Shown here one piece after another: positions 44,001 to 55,200 of a stretch of 64,000 nt of DNA. Under the pieces are notes generated by a model. The model saw only the letters and a program-made list of their open reading frames with translations. It was not told the DNA's origin and made no database searches. The position numbers were made by a program, and so were the translations under genes. The DNA is from Macquaria australasica (taxonomy: Eukaryota; Chordata; Actinopteri; Centrarchiformes; Percichthyidae): assembly GCA_005408345.1 (NCBI GenBank), contig SEMN01000001.1, forward strand, positions 4,476,110 to 4,540,109. The letters run 5' to 3'. Numbering within the stretch: position 1 is the first letter of the stretch; each line of letters begins with the position of its first letter.

Positions 44001-44914
44001 TCAAGGAGCTCACACATGCTTATGAATAAAACCACATAGTAACAAGGGACTTAGTTCTTGATCTCCTTTACCTCTTTTGTTTTGCTTGATATGATTTGGT
44101 TAATTTTGGTCAAAACAAAGTATTTGCACAAAAGCTATTCTTTATCAAACTATGCAAAGTATAGTCATATTATCCGAGAAACAGCCTGACTACATGGTAA
44201 TCCTCTTGCTGTATTTTACCTTTAGGGGCCAAGCAACATCCCTGCAGATATTGTGTTCGTAGTGCAACAGAAGACTCATCCTCTGTTTGTAAGACAACAC
44301 AATGACCTGATCTACAAGACCCAGATCTCTCTGGAGATGGTGAGTCAGGTTAAAGAGAGCCAGAATAATGGGTTTGATTATTAGTCATACTTAAAGATTT
44401 CGCTGAAGTAGAATAAACACTTAACCTTTCCCACAGGCCTTGACTGGGTTCTCTGTGGATGTGGAGACTCTAGATGGCAGGCTACTCACTATTCCCATCA
44501 ATGACATTGTGCAGTAAGTGCTTTCCTATACTGGTGCCAAAGTGGAATACTAAATAACGTTCATGTGTAATACTGTATTTTGTATGCACTCTTAAACATT
44601 AAGATCAGAACAGGGAGAGACGATCATAAGAAATTCAGGCACTTTATATAAACTGTACACTTAAACTGGGACATTTCTAAAAGGATATGTTTTGGGTTTC
44701 ATCTGCTTCAATTACCATTTTCCTGTCTCTGATTTGTTTGTCATGACACATCAGCCCCGCGTACAAAAAAGTGGTGACTGGAGAGGGAATGCCGCTGTCC
44801 CAGGATCCTTCCCAGAGAGGAAACCTCATCGTTACTTTTGACATCCAGTTTCCCGAGAAGCTCTCCGCTGAGAGGAAGCATCTGATCAAACAAGCTCTGG
44901 CTTTTAAATATTGA
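41080..44914 (+). CDS. dnajb13: DnaJ homologue subfamily B member 13 (axonemal)
   Basis: This DnaJ/Hsp40-like protein of the sperm flagellum and motile cilia (radial spoke) is about 315 residues long, against 316 in human. The exons are 41080-41147, 41247-41350, 42058-42219, 42301-42449, 42658-42771, 44226-44339, 44437-44513 and 44755-44914, all with consistent phases. The J domain starts MGSDYYDTLEINRNARDADV. YDKFGEEGLKGGIP marks the J-domain/linker junction. Two C-terminal substrate-binding-type domains follow (LSLDDLFHGCSKKIKISRR, DVKPGWKEG, GEGMPL, FDIQFPEKLS). The usual HPD tripeptide is HPS at residues 32-34. The human protein also lacks the Asp (HPL as I remember it), so stimulation of Hsp70 ATPase is probably lost. 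It converges on ucp2. Confidence 0.96.
43262..43282 (-). promoter_or_regulatory. RE1/NRSE (REST-binding) site in dnajb13 intron 5
   Basis: On the minus strand the 21 bases read ATCAGCACCAGGGACAGCGCC. This fits the RE1 pattern NTYAGMRCCNNRGMSAG at every constrained position and also the following CGCC. A full-length match of this quality is rare by chance. It lies in the intron between exons 5 and 6 of dnajb13. The regulated gene is unknown. Confidence 0.75.
43974..43985 (+). promoter_or_regulatory. CTCF-core-like site in dnajb13 intron 5
   Basis: CCAGCAGGTGGC fits CCASYAGRKGGC. It is about 700 bases from the RE1 site and 240 bases upstream of exon 6. The motif is short and degenerate, so it is a candidate only. 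Confidence 0.35.
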
Positions 44915-45116
44915 TCACATTTTAATACACGTGTTGCTATCCTATGACTAATGATTAATGCGGTTACATTTCTGTCATGAGAGAGAGAGGTATCAACACA
45001 ATTTGTATATCCTTACTTTACTTTGAGTTGAAATATCCACTAGGGGGCAACAGAAGGTAAAGAAATTTGTAAACACCACTGTGCTACAACATCGGCCTTC
45101 TGAAAGACAATAATGG
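44915..45116. other. Convergent 3' region of dnajb13 and ucp2
   Basis: Only 202 bases separate the two stop codons. TTTAAT at 44921-44926 is ATTAAA on the minus strand (for ucp2). The overlapping AATACA at 44924-44929 is a variant hexamer on the plus strand (for dnajb13). I found no canonical AATAAA for either gene nearby. CCACTAGGGGGC at 45037-45048 is a CTCF-core-like string. The 3' UTRs may overlap. Confidence 0.45.
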
Positions 45117-46700
45117 TTAAAGTATAGTTGTGCAGTTGTGATTCGCTGCCATCATTGCCCGCTTCAGCTGCTCGTAAGTTACAAACATCACCACGTTCCA
45201 GGAGCCCAGGCGTAAGAAAGATGGCATGAACCTAAAAAACAAAAAAGCAGAAAAACAACATGATTGATTGCAATCCATTCATGCTGTTTACAGCCATTGG
45301 TCTCCTCCCCCTGCTCTATAAATGTTTGATTTATATCCTCATTAATCCTTTAAATATTGTCCATGCAGTCAATGCTTACCCCTTATAAAAGGCAAGTGGT
45401 CCCTCTTTGGTCATCATGGCAGCAGCACAATTGAGGACGCTGCTGTATTGGCCGAGAGCAGCGTTCATATATCTTGTCTTGACCACATCAACGGGAGAGG
45501 CAATCACTGTTGTGCATAACCCCGCGCCAAAGGCTGATACAAAATGGCAGGGCAGATTATCTGTGGAGTAAAGGCTAAAAGTTACTGCTCCAAACAGAAA
45601 GACACTTATATCATGCCTCTGCATCATGTTACACTGCAGCCAGTGTTTTACCTGTCAGGGGAGTGGACTTAATAAGTGTATCCTTGATGAAATCATACGT
45701 CACCAGCTCAGTGCAGTTAACAATTGCATTTCGTGCAATGTTCGGAGCTGTACCTGCATGACAGAGTAATATAAAAGTACATAAAATAAATGAAAGGCTT
45801 TGTGTGCTTCAATACCTAAATAATCCTTTTAAGCTCAAGCTACCTTTCCACAGACCACGAATGCCTTCTTCCTTAGCAATGGTTTTGTAAGCATCAATGG
45901 TGCTACAGTAGCGTCTGGCATGCCCAGGAGACCTGGCCTGTGCCTGGAAGCGGACTTTCACCACATCTGTAGGCTGAGCAAAAGCAACCGCCATGGCACC
46001 AGTGGTACTTCCTGCAAGGAGCCGGCTGCCGATACCAACATCTGAACCAGGGAGGAGGGAGATGTCAGGCCTGATTGGTGCAGGATCCCTTTAACTGAAT
46101 AAGCAATTAGAATACGTTCATAGATACTCACGATCAGAGCCTTTAGTGTAGAACTGTTTTACAGAGTCGTAGAGACCAATGCGGACAGAAGCAAAGCTCA
46201 TCTGCCTCTGTAGTCCTGCCACCAGTCCACTGTAAAGGCTCCTGGGCCCCTCTGTTCGCACCATGGTGGTGATGGTGCCAAACACTCCACGATACTTCAT
46301 TGCAGACGCTTTGCCTGTAGCTGCTGAAGCTCTGGCCTCTCCTTGGATCTGTGCACGATAAAAGATAAAGATAGGTAAGGATAGGAAAAGATGGGGGACT
46401 TCAGTATAGCTTCTTCAAGTTTATAAGTACAAGTAATGCATAAAATGGTTTATGGACGCACTCTATTTGTTTAATGTTTATCAAGCCTATATTTTACAGA
46501 CAGTGCACATGCAATGTCAGAATATGATGTGTTGATGGGAAGTTAACTTAAATATTCACAAAAAGCTTGTTTACCTGCAGCCGCACTTTGGCTGTGTCCA
46601 GGGGAAAGGTGAGCAGGTCAGCGATGCAGGCTGCAGTTCCTGCTCCTACAAACTTCACAGCTGCTGATGGAGGCACATCTGCAGGTCCAAATCCAACCAT
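45117..46700 (-). CDS. ucp2: Mitochondrial uncoupling protein 2
   Basis: This mitochondrial inner-membrane carrier is about 312 residues long. The coding exons on the minus strand are 46575-46700, 46132-46348, 45844-46041, 45652-45753, 45380-45560 and 45117-45231, with all splice sites and phases consistent. The start MVGFGPADVPPSAAVKFVGA has a strong context (AAAATGG). The three carrier signatures are PLDTAKVR, PTDVVKVR and PVDVVKTR, one per repeat, each followed by the matching EGxxxLYxG-type motif. The C-terminus ANHNCTTIL replaces the mammalian REAPF-type ending but resembles the zebrafish ucp2 tail as I remember it. It sits downstream of its paralogue ucp3 on the same strand, as in mammals. 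Two upstream non-coding exons and an upstream ORF are inferred. Confidence 0.95.
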
Positions 46701-47420
46701 TTTCCAGAATTATTTTGATCGATGTAAGGATTGACGGGTGGCTTATTAATGTGGACAGGACAAGAAGCTCCTCCAAAATCTGAAAAAACCCAAAACACAT
46801 TCCATCCAAAAGTTAATGTATTTTATGTGAAATTGCCCCCAGCTGTTGGGTGGCTCATTTAACACCTCCATTAAGCAAAAGAGATATAGTTAAGTCGCGG
46901 TTTTAGTGATGCTAAATGAAAGACAGCTGTTCAGTACATTCTGTGCAGACAGGGAAAGGCTGGGCTCACATGGGCTTAAAATGCCTCGCAAATTCAACAA
47001 CTCAAATAATTTCTCTCATTGTACACGTCATTTTTAAGTCAAAATTTAGACTTTTAGGTTAGTAAATCTTACCTTTATTGGAGCAGTTTAGGACAGAAAC
47101 ATTAGAGATCAGGATTCTCTAAAGGCATCCCTCTGGCTGAATTTTGTCCCAGCTATAAATTGGTTTCCTTGTTTTTCCATAGAAGATTTTTCAGAAGTGA
47201 TGAGCCTTAAAATCATACTCCAAATCCTGGAAAAGACAGAGATAAGGTCAAACACAACAGCAGTGGAACAGTATTAACAATAATATAAATATGCCAAGAA
47301 ACAAAGGTCATAGTAAAGACTTTGGTTGTACCGTGATTTGAGTTGCAGAAGTTAAAATGCCTGGTAGAATGCTTCTCCAAGTGACAATACCCTAATGAAT
47401 CAGTGAATGGACAGGATGCA
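46701..47420 (-). other. ucp2: ucp2 5' UTR exons (inferred)
   Basis: Three pieces fit a spliced leader on the minus strand. They are about 47420-47332 (donor GTACAA), 47226-47073 (acceptor TTTTCCAG, donor GTAAGA) and 46779-46701, which continues into the first coding exon (acceptor TTTTTTCAG). Human UCP2 also has two non-coding exons before its coding exons. No ATG occurs in 46779-46701 before the main start. Splice-site quality is good, but there is no transcript evidence. Confidence 0.6.
47109..47216 (-). CDS. Upstream ORF in ucp2 leader, 35 codons
   Basis: The inferred second non-coding exon contains ATG at 47216 and stop TGA at 47109-47111, giving 35 residues that begin MILRLITSEKSS and end RDAFRES. 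The ATG has A at -3. Mammalian UCP2 carries an inhibitory upstream ORF of about 36 codons in exon 2, so position and length correspond. Whether the peptides are homologous was not tested. Confidence 0.5.
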   Translation of the reverse strand: MILRLITSEKSSMEKQGNQFIAGTKFSQRDAFRES

Positions 47421-47444
47421 GTAGTGTGGGGAAGAGAGCCGCCT

Positions 47445-47453
47445 CTTTAAATA
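47445..47453 (-). promoter_or_regulatory. TATA-like box of ucp2
   Basis: The minus strand reads TATTTAAAG about 25-30 bases before the presumed first exon, followed by a GC-rich GAGGCGGCTC segment. The start site is inferred from this box and from the donor at 47331. Confidence 0.4.
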
Positions 47454-49249
47454 CTGCCAGGACATTGTTACGTCACAGCATGTGTTGCTAGTGGGGCCCC
47501 ACCCCCACTTCATCTATATGGACTGCCTGCTGGTCAAATGGGAAGACCATAAACCTGTCTGTGTGACAAAAAGCATGTGGTTGTATTTGTCTGATTTGTG
47601 TGAAAGTGCACATTTTGGGACATGTTTTCTCTGTGTCTTCTTGACTTTATAATCAAGCTTCCTCTCTATTGCATCCTCAGAACAACAACAACATCACAAC
47701 AAACAAACAGTTGTGATCGATTAGACACGGGCTCAATATATTGAGTGTTGACTGTTTTGTGAAGATAACATGTTGCATTGCAAACATTGGATTTTCTAAC
47801 TTGTTAAAACAAGTCAGTTATCTGTTTGAAGGTCTGTATGTAACATTGCAGTACAGAGAGCACAGACTTGAGGAGTAAATGCTGAGTCATGCTGAAAATA
47901 CAAGAACACATAGTACATCGCCCACCAAACCAGATCCGTATGTTCAGACAATTTACCACCTCACCACAGCTTTGTGTTAAAACGTGTTCCATGACCCGTT
48001 GTTCCTGCAAAGATTAATGAGGCGCTAGATTGAAAGGTGCTGCTCATTCTGTACAGTGATCAAAAACACCACAAGTATACATTTTTATGTTTGTGTGTTT
48101 TCAATAAAATCGTACTTTTGAAAATATATTCACAGACAGTATTGTATTGTATATCTGAACAGTGGTGTGTGTGTATGCAAATATGTTTCCTTGAAAGGGC
48201 TCTGTAAAGCAATGCAGCACTGTATTTAGTTAATACAGTAGGTGTACTGTAGATAAAGGTAGGTGAAGTTGTAGAAAAGGTAGATAGATTTTATTGTTCC
48301 ACAGAGTGTGCATTATGCTTGCCATGAAAAATGGGTTGAGTGGGTGTCTGTGGTTATGTGCTGTGGTGAGTGCCATGTTAGTGATTGCTCTGTTGTTGAG
48401 ATCTGAGAGGTTGGGGGTTGGGAGACCAGTGAATGCAATGGAAGCAGTGTGATAATGCGGAACAACGTGTTCTTGTTGGAGACAAGTATATAGATTGCAA
48501 TGCTATGAATGAATGCTTGGGTACATGTTGTCCTGCACATGTAGCTGTATGATGGCCTTGTGCCTCTACACATCTGACGGACCCAAGCGTGAAACTGCAG
48601 GTGATTCTGTAAATATCCCAATGACGGCCCGCTACACAAACTGCATTTATTCAGAGGTCCAGTGCAAGAGGGGGACCTTGCTCAGTTATTAGTCGGAAGT
48701 TGGCTCATTTCACAGCTCTGCTTTCAGGGCACCGCCTGCTGAAATGTTCAGATGAGTGAATGTTTGTCAGCCGATCCTTTCCCTTGTGAACACCAACACA
48801 GACCAACACCTTTCCAGTGTGAAGTAGCCACTGATCTTTTTGGACAAATAATTCAAGGTGTCATGATAGGAGGACATTAGTCAGGTCAGTATATAAGTCT
48901 GGTAACTTCCACAGATGTATGACCTAACTGCTATGCTATGTGTGAGGCAGGCTGACTTGGGTTATGTAGAAACATGGTTTTGTACATTCATTTATATTTG
49001 CTTGACAAATCCATGTTTTGAAGCCATGATTTGCCCTCCCAAATCAGAGGGTCAGAAAAACTGAATTTTTCATCAAATATGAATACACATACACAGAGAC
49101 GAAATGTAATATTTGTTCATTTCGCTCCACTTCAGTCACATGATCCTTTTTTTCTATTTAATCACACTATTTAAACTGTATTCCAGGGTCATGTGATGTA
49201 ACACAACAAAGGTGCAGTAAAATTCAATAATGGACAAAGAAAAAAAATG
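47454..49249. other. Spacer between ucp3 and ucp2
   Basis: No gene is recognisable. Part of this interval is presumably the ucp2 upstream promoter. Short T/A-rich tracts and a TAGATAGATTTTATTG string near 48,280 are the only notable sequences. Confidence 0.5.
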
Positions 49250-50011
49250 GCCGTTGATTTATTCATTTTGACATTATTCATCACTGTGCACAACATACTT
49301 ATGACTTATCGACCAGCAATAAATCATGCTATTTACAATAAGAAGCACATAGATTAACCTATAAACCCCTGATCACATGCATAAACAACGGTAAACAATC
49401 CACAATACAGAAGGCTATGTAAGGGACATAGAAATGGTCACTGTTTACGTCCATGTTTCCAGACTCAGTCTGTCTATTGCTTTCATGGAAAACCTACCCT
49501 AAATAACAAATAAAATGACACCATAACATTATTCATAGTATCTTACAGTTCATTCTTGTAAACATGAAAATCCATCTTCAAAGTTAGGTAACAGCCAGCT
49601 GATCATTGTTCTAGTATATATGTTGATAAGAGATAAAAACAGAACCTTCTGGAATTACCATTTCACATCTGTCTTTTACACCTGAATAAGCATTTTTGTA
49701 ATGGAGGCGCTCATAAAATGTCTCTTTATACGTGAATCCTGAAATCATTCTGGTATTGCAATGATGCCCTCGGAGTGTGTGTTCATTCAGGAAGTCGAAG
49801 AGCTACAGCTTCCCAACATGAGTTTTTATAACACGTGAGCTCTTATAACGCATGTTGGCAATGTGACCAAACCATCTGAGCTCTTTTCTTATGAAGCCCT
49901 CCACTTACAGGTCTCCTTTTCCAACCCTGGGTCACCACTGCATCGTGGTGAAGGCTAGGCCATTGTGTCTGTGCAGTCCTGTCTGAAGAAACAGCCTGAC
50001 AAGCGATGAGG
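49250..50011 (-). other. ucp3: Probable ucp3 3' UTR
   Basis: This region follows the ucp3 stop on the minus strand. TTTATT at 49258-49263 is AATAAA in the gene's sense, which gives a 3' UTR of about 750 bases. Use of the signal is inferred. Confidence 0.45.
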
Positions 50012-51468
50012 TCAAAACGGCGACTCCCAGTACTGTTGTGCCCTGGTCATACCTCTTTTAATTTGTTCATATGTCACAAACATCACAATGTTCCAGGACC
50101 CCAGTCGCAGGAAAGAAGGCATGAACCTGAAGCAGACAGAGGAAATAAAAATAAATAAGTGTCCCAAACAGGTTATTTTATTGCTGTTTGGTTCACTGTT
50201 ATGTAAGCGTGTGTTTACCCTTTATAGAAGGCTGTAGCTCCTTCGTGTCTCAGCATGGTGAGAGCACAGCTGATAGCGCTGCTGTACTGGCCAGTCCCTG
50301 AATTCATGAACCTTGTTTTGACTACATCCACAGGAGAAGCCACGACTGTGGTGCAGAAGCCTGCACCAAAGCCAGCAGTGATGTGGCACGGCAGGTTGTC
50401 TGTAGGAGAACAGAAGCTAAGTCACATCCTTCCACAATATTTGATATTTGGATGTGTAAGAAATTGTACTGATATCTGCAGTTTCTGTAGTCATTTGTTT
50501 GCTTTGCCACCTCACCTGTCATTAGGTCATACTTCAGGATGAGTTCTTTGATCATGTCGTAGGTCACCAGCTCTGCACAGTTTACAATGGCATTACGGGT
50601 GATGTTGGGCATACAACCTAGAGGAAAGGAGCGGATGGTTACTTCAAAACCAGTGTTTTTTATGATAAAAAATAAATGTAATTCAATTTTTTTTAAATCT
50701 GAAGTAAAAATGGCACGCACCTTTCCAAAGGCCCCGCACTCCCTCATCTCGGGCAATCGTCTTGTAGGCTTCCATGGTGCTGTTGTATCTCCTCCCACCA
50801 TCAGTCAGTCGTACCTGGGCTTGGAAACGCACCTTCACCACATCTGTTGGTTGTGCAAAAGCCACAGCCATGGCTCCTGTGGTACAGCCCGCCATGAGCC
50901 GAGTAACAATCCCAGCACCTGTGCAGCATGTGTATATTAGTCATAGTGAAGCAGTAGGAGAGAAACAACCTTGTTTGTATAACACTGTGATGCTTAAGTT
51001 ATGAAACTCACTCTCTGTGCCTCGAGTGTAGAATTGCTTCATGGAGTCGTAAAGACCGATTCGGACAGAGGCGAAGCTCATCTGCCTCTGGAGTCCGGCC
51101 ACCAGCCCATTGTAAAGACTACTGGGCCCCTCTGTGCGCACCATGGTGGTGATGGTGCCAAACACTCCCCGATACTTCATGGCACTGACCCCTTTAGCTT
51201 TCAGAGACTCTCCCTGAATCTGGGCAATAGGATGATATTCAAGGATTTGTTAGCAGCAGGTTGAGACAAGTTTTGATAAAACATATTTGGAACAAAATCT
51301 AAAGTTAAAATGTGTCACGCCTTGTTAAACATTGTGTCTTACCTGTAGTCTGACTTTGGCGGTATCCAATGGAAAGGTGACGAGGTCAGCAACGCAGGCT
51401 GCGGTGCCGGCTCCGAAGAACTTAACTGCCGCAGAGGGCACCAAGTCGTTGGGTTTCATGCCAACCAT
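50012..51468 (-). CDS. ucp3: Mitochondrial uncoupling protein 3
   Basis: This mitochondrial inner-membrane carrier is about 309 residues long. The coding exons on the minus strand are 51343-51468, 51012-51219, 50721-50918, 50516-50617, 50219-50399 and 50012-50126. Their lengths equal those of ucp2 except exon 2 (208 versus 217 bases), which shows a tandem duplication. The start is MVGMKPNDLVPSAAVKFFGA, close to the UCP3 MVGLKPSDVPP form. Carrier signatures are PLDTAKVR, PTDVVKVR and PVDVVKTR. The C-terminus WESPF matches the UCP3 RESPF ending as I remember it. The third repeat has FMNSGTGQYSS in place of YMNS. Its position next to ucp2, distal to dnajb13, fits the conserved order. The role in fish is probably fatty-acid-linked proton leak or anion transport. 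Confidence 0.94.
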
Positions 51469-51752
51469 TTCTACGCCTGGGGTGATGACATGAATGGAAA
51501 TATCTGCTCTTAATGTTATTTTACAAGGACCTCTGTGTATGCCACACCACAAACACACCAAAGAAACTCATTACAGCAAGACAGACTCACACAGAATATA
51601 ACTGTTCATATTTTCTCTTTGGATGATGACATTTAATCATCTTTATTCGCTCTGATTATAACATCTACACACCTACAGTAACTGTGGTACTGTGTGTACT
51701 AGTAATACTGAGTGTACTTATTTGAAGTGTTCATGCTAAATAATGTGCATAC

Positions 51753-52218
51753 CTGTAAGTTCAAGTTTTCTTGAGAAGTACACTGGTCTTTGGACGTGGT
51801 TCTGTAGTGGGAATGCCTTGGGCCATAAACTGTGTTTGAAGTGAGCCAGCCAGCATACCACCACTCACTGAAAAAACAAGCGTTTATCATTTATTTGAGA
51901 TCCATGGAGAATTTGTATTGTTGGTTTCATGCATTTCATTAATAGTTTTATCATTATGATAACTGAGTGATACATTACGCTTTAGGTCAGAGGTACAAAA
52001 GACAATCATGCAAACATTTAAATAATGTAAAGATTTAGATTTAAAGTCTGAACCCATAAAAAAGAGGCTTGCTGTTAAAAGAAATCACTCTTATCTTCAT
52101 GTAAAAATTTACCTAAATAGTTTTCCAGGGAAGTTATAATCCAGCACAGTGGAAAGAATGTACAATCCTTTAGGCAGTTAGTCCCTTTAGCGTGCTCCTC
52201 TCATGCTGTGTGTTTTCA
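51753..52218 (-). other. ucp3: ucp3 5' UTR exons (inferred)
   Basis: On the minus strand, a first exon from about 52218 ends at 52113 (donor GTAAAT). A second exon spans 51867-51753 (acceptor TTTTTTCAG, donor GTATGC). The coding exon begins at 51476 after CACCCCAG. The chain is supported only by splice-site quality and the TATA box. Confidence 0.5.
51761..51856 (-). CDS. Upstream ORF in ucp3 leader, 31 codons
   Basis: The inferred non-coding exon contains ATG at 51856 and TGA at 51761-51763, giving 31 residues from MLAGSLQTQFMAQ to VLLKKT. The ATG has G at -3. It ends 8 bases before the donor, so it lies wholly inside one leader exon, like the ucp2 upstream ORF. No homologue is known to me. 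Confidence 0.4.
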   Translation of the reverse strand: MLAGSLQTQFMAQGIPTTEPRPKTSVLLKKT

Positions 52219-52243
52219 GTTCACTGTTGATGAAGCTCCTGCA

Positions 52244-52249
52244 TTTATA
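52244..52249 (-). promoter_or_regulatory. TATA box of ucp3
   Basis: The minus strand reads CCTATAAATGC, a canonical TATAAA. The presumed start lies about 30 bases further on (near 52218). This fits a tissue-regulated gene. Confidence 0.55.
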
Positions 52250-55200
52250 GGCACCTTTTGCACATGACCGCAGGGCAGCCTGACAAGTGATACACACCTG
52301 TTATGTGTATCTCATGTTTACCAGAGTCTGTGAGACACAGTCAGATATTTGAGCACTTGTTGATCTGCTCCTAACAGTGTCATTATGGTAGCCTGGTATG
52401 GACTCATACTCTATGAGCACATATAAACATTTATATATTTAACATATTAATATTGTTTCACAGCTAATTTCACAGTAAAACGTACTTGCTGACAATATAA
52501 TGAATATATTTATTTCAAGTTTTAAATCCAGAGCTTGGAGTTTACATAAAATTTCAACTTTATCACATGGGGATACCAGCTCATATTACTACAATGACGT
52601 CAAGGAGCATTCCTCATGTTTCTATTGGTTGGTATATGCAGCCAATCAGACAGAGAGGCCTGTCTGGATGCCCTAAATGTTTTCATGGGACATTTGACTA
52701 GCTGACAAGAGTTCAGCAGTGAATAACATTTACACTACATTCTTTTCCCTCATCCCTCCTCCCCGCAAGTAAGAAAGTTACAAAATGTTCCAGGTGAAGG
52801 AACCGCCATGCTTCTCAGCCAATCCATACAATGAACGAGGGTGGGTGGATGCACATAGCATCTGTATGCAATCTGTATTAAGTAAGGACTGGATGCTGAA
52901 TGGAAAGTGTTAGAGAGGGGAGACACTTTGTCGGTAGATTGTTGGAGTTCTGTGCGTGCATGCCTCTACACATGTGACTTTCTATACATGTCACATAAGC
53001 TCCAGATCATGGCACCAGCAAGCTTACGTCAAGTCATGCAGTTGACTATGCAAAACTGTCTCCTCTACATAATGTTTCGCCTGCTGTTACATGTGTCGGG
53101 ATGTTGTCCTATATTCCCAAAACTGTACTGCTAATTATTTGCATTGTAACATGCACACCAGTGTCTGAGTACATCAATAATGTATAGACATGACTGTGTA
53201 CAGATAAAAGTCGTTTCATATTCCATATGACATGTATCCTAAAACCCCTTAAGTTGTTTTTGTAAACAGGGCTGAAGAAAAGTCTTTTTAAAGAAAGCAT
53301 ACAACAGAAATTAATTAATTGGTTATTAATTACATTTTAGTATTTCGGTGATATACAAAGAAAATGCAATTACACTGTCTCCACAGTGCACAGCTGTTTG
53401 GACAAAGATATTAAAGTCAATAATAAATTTCAAGTATTTCAGCTGCATTTTCTTTTCTTTATTTGATCTAATTTGTAAGGTAAAGATGGGAAATGGTTCA
53501 CAAGACCACCTGCTTTCTTGAACCGAAGCTAAAAACAGGTCCTTGAGAACACTGTGTGAATAACCTTTGTACACACTCTGACCAGTAAACAACTTGCTGG
53601 TCCGGCTTCAGCCAGCCTGCGGTGACTTCCCCTACAGCCCCTGACAGTGAAACCGAGCAGGCAGACTCCCATCACCACGGTGTTCTCCTGCACTTTGAAT
53701 ACCACGAACCTCAAATCAGTGCTATGAAATAGTAATCTCCATTACACTATAAATAAAGTCAGCCGCTGCGTCACTTAAAGGTTAGTGGAGCACACAATTG
53801 GCCCACCATGTCTTCATTCACAGAATCATTTGCATGGGAACTTCTATCTTAACTTTATTTTAATGAATTCTTAGGTAAGCGATGAAGGAAAGAACACTGA
53901 ACCATCATGACTGTAAATTAATTTCCCTGAGTTCAATTGTTGTTTTCAGTCTTAATTTGATTTTATTAAATAAGTTTTCCTGCTGGACAACAGGTGTTTC
54001 CTGCTTCACTGTAAAGTCCATTCTCAGTGTTCGTGCGCTGGAGGCTTCAAGTTTCCACATCATTCTTTTGCAAGTTGAATATTGAACCAGGATTGGCTTC
54101 CAAACTATTTGTGATGTCACAAATCATGCTTGTAGGCTCGCCCCTGATAATGGGATTTTCAATGAGCACATAGGAACTTTCCACTTTCAGTAGATGAATG
54201 TGAAAACATCCTTCTAGTGTCAAACTCTGCACATACATCATTCTGTACAGTGAAGCTCAAACAAGAAGAAAAACATATTTTTCAGTGGAGGGGAACTTTA
54301 ATCAACCTTGTTAAAAGCTGAAAATGTCGTCACATACCAGGAATGACTCCGCTTTTGATAATTGTTCATATTTAGTTTTGGCTGGTATTGTTGTACACTG
54401 TGTCTGGTGTTCCCAGTAAATTTAATAACGCAACATTTCAATCTTGAATGCTTGAAGATCTTCCACTAAATATGAAAATATTCAGATGTGATAGAAATCA
54501 AACTGCTCCCAGACTAACAATCAGGATAGTAACAGAGTATGATTTACATATACATTCTCTTAATACATTTTGCACTGTATACCAAGAGAAGAAGCTAAGG
54601 CTATAGTTGGCTAACATTAGGCAATACATCAAGAAATAAACAGCCTATAGTTAAACACACTAAAGTCAGTGAATATATTACCAAAATGTATAATAAAATT
54701 GGATCTCATAAACATGTTATCATAAAAATAATTTGCCTGAAAGAAGGCCAATAATGCCATAGAAAGGATAAAATAGAAAAAAATGAAATAAAAAAGATGT
54801 GTCACCCAAATTTCAAAAAGGACAACCATGGCTGAAGTCAAGCCTTCGAGCACCGGTCCATGAAATGTTTTTCCTATCAACCATCAGAGGACACACCTGG
54901 TCTGCCTTCTGAATGTGGTCCATGAGGTACAGGCCACATGTTCCACATGTGAACATACATTGTTTGTTCACTTTGTTGGCCACGGCTGGGAAGTCCATCT
55001 GCTCAGATGGTTGGATAGAAAAGACAACGTGTAACAACAAATGGGTGGATTTGAGCTGAGGTTCTTTTAATAGTCAAATCTTTTTAACAAGTAGCTATTT
55101 GTTTCTAATGTGTATCTTGGTAACAACATTGGAAAGGGAGGGCTTTGTTAGAGCTTAAATGATAATATCAAACACACTTAATCAACACAATCACTGCAGG

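Noticed and set aside
54813..55040. Minus-strand ORF with several Cys residues (GTCGLY) as a possible zinc-finger or C2CD3 remnant
   Set aside because: The Cys spacing fits no motif and no neighbouring exon is found.
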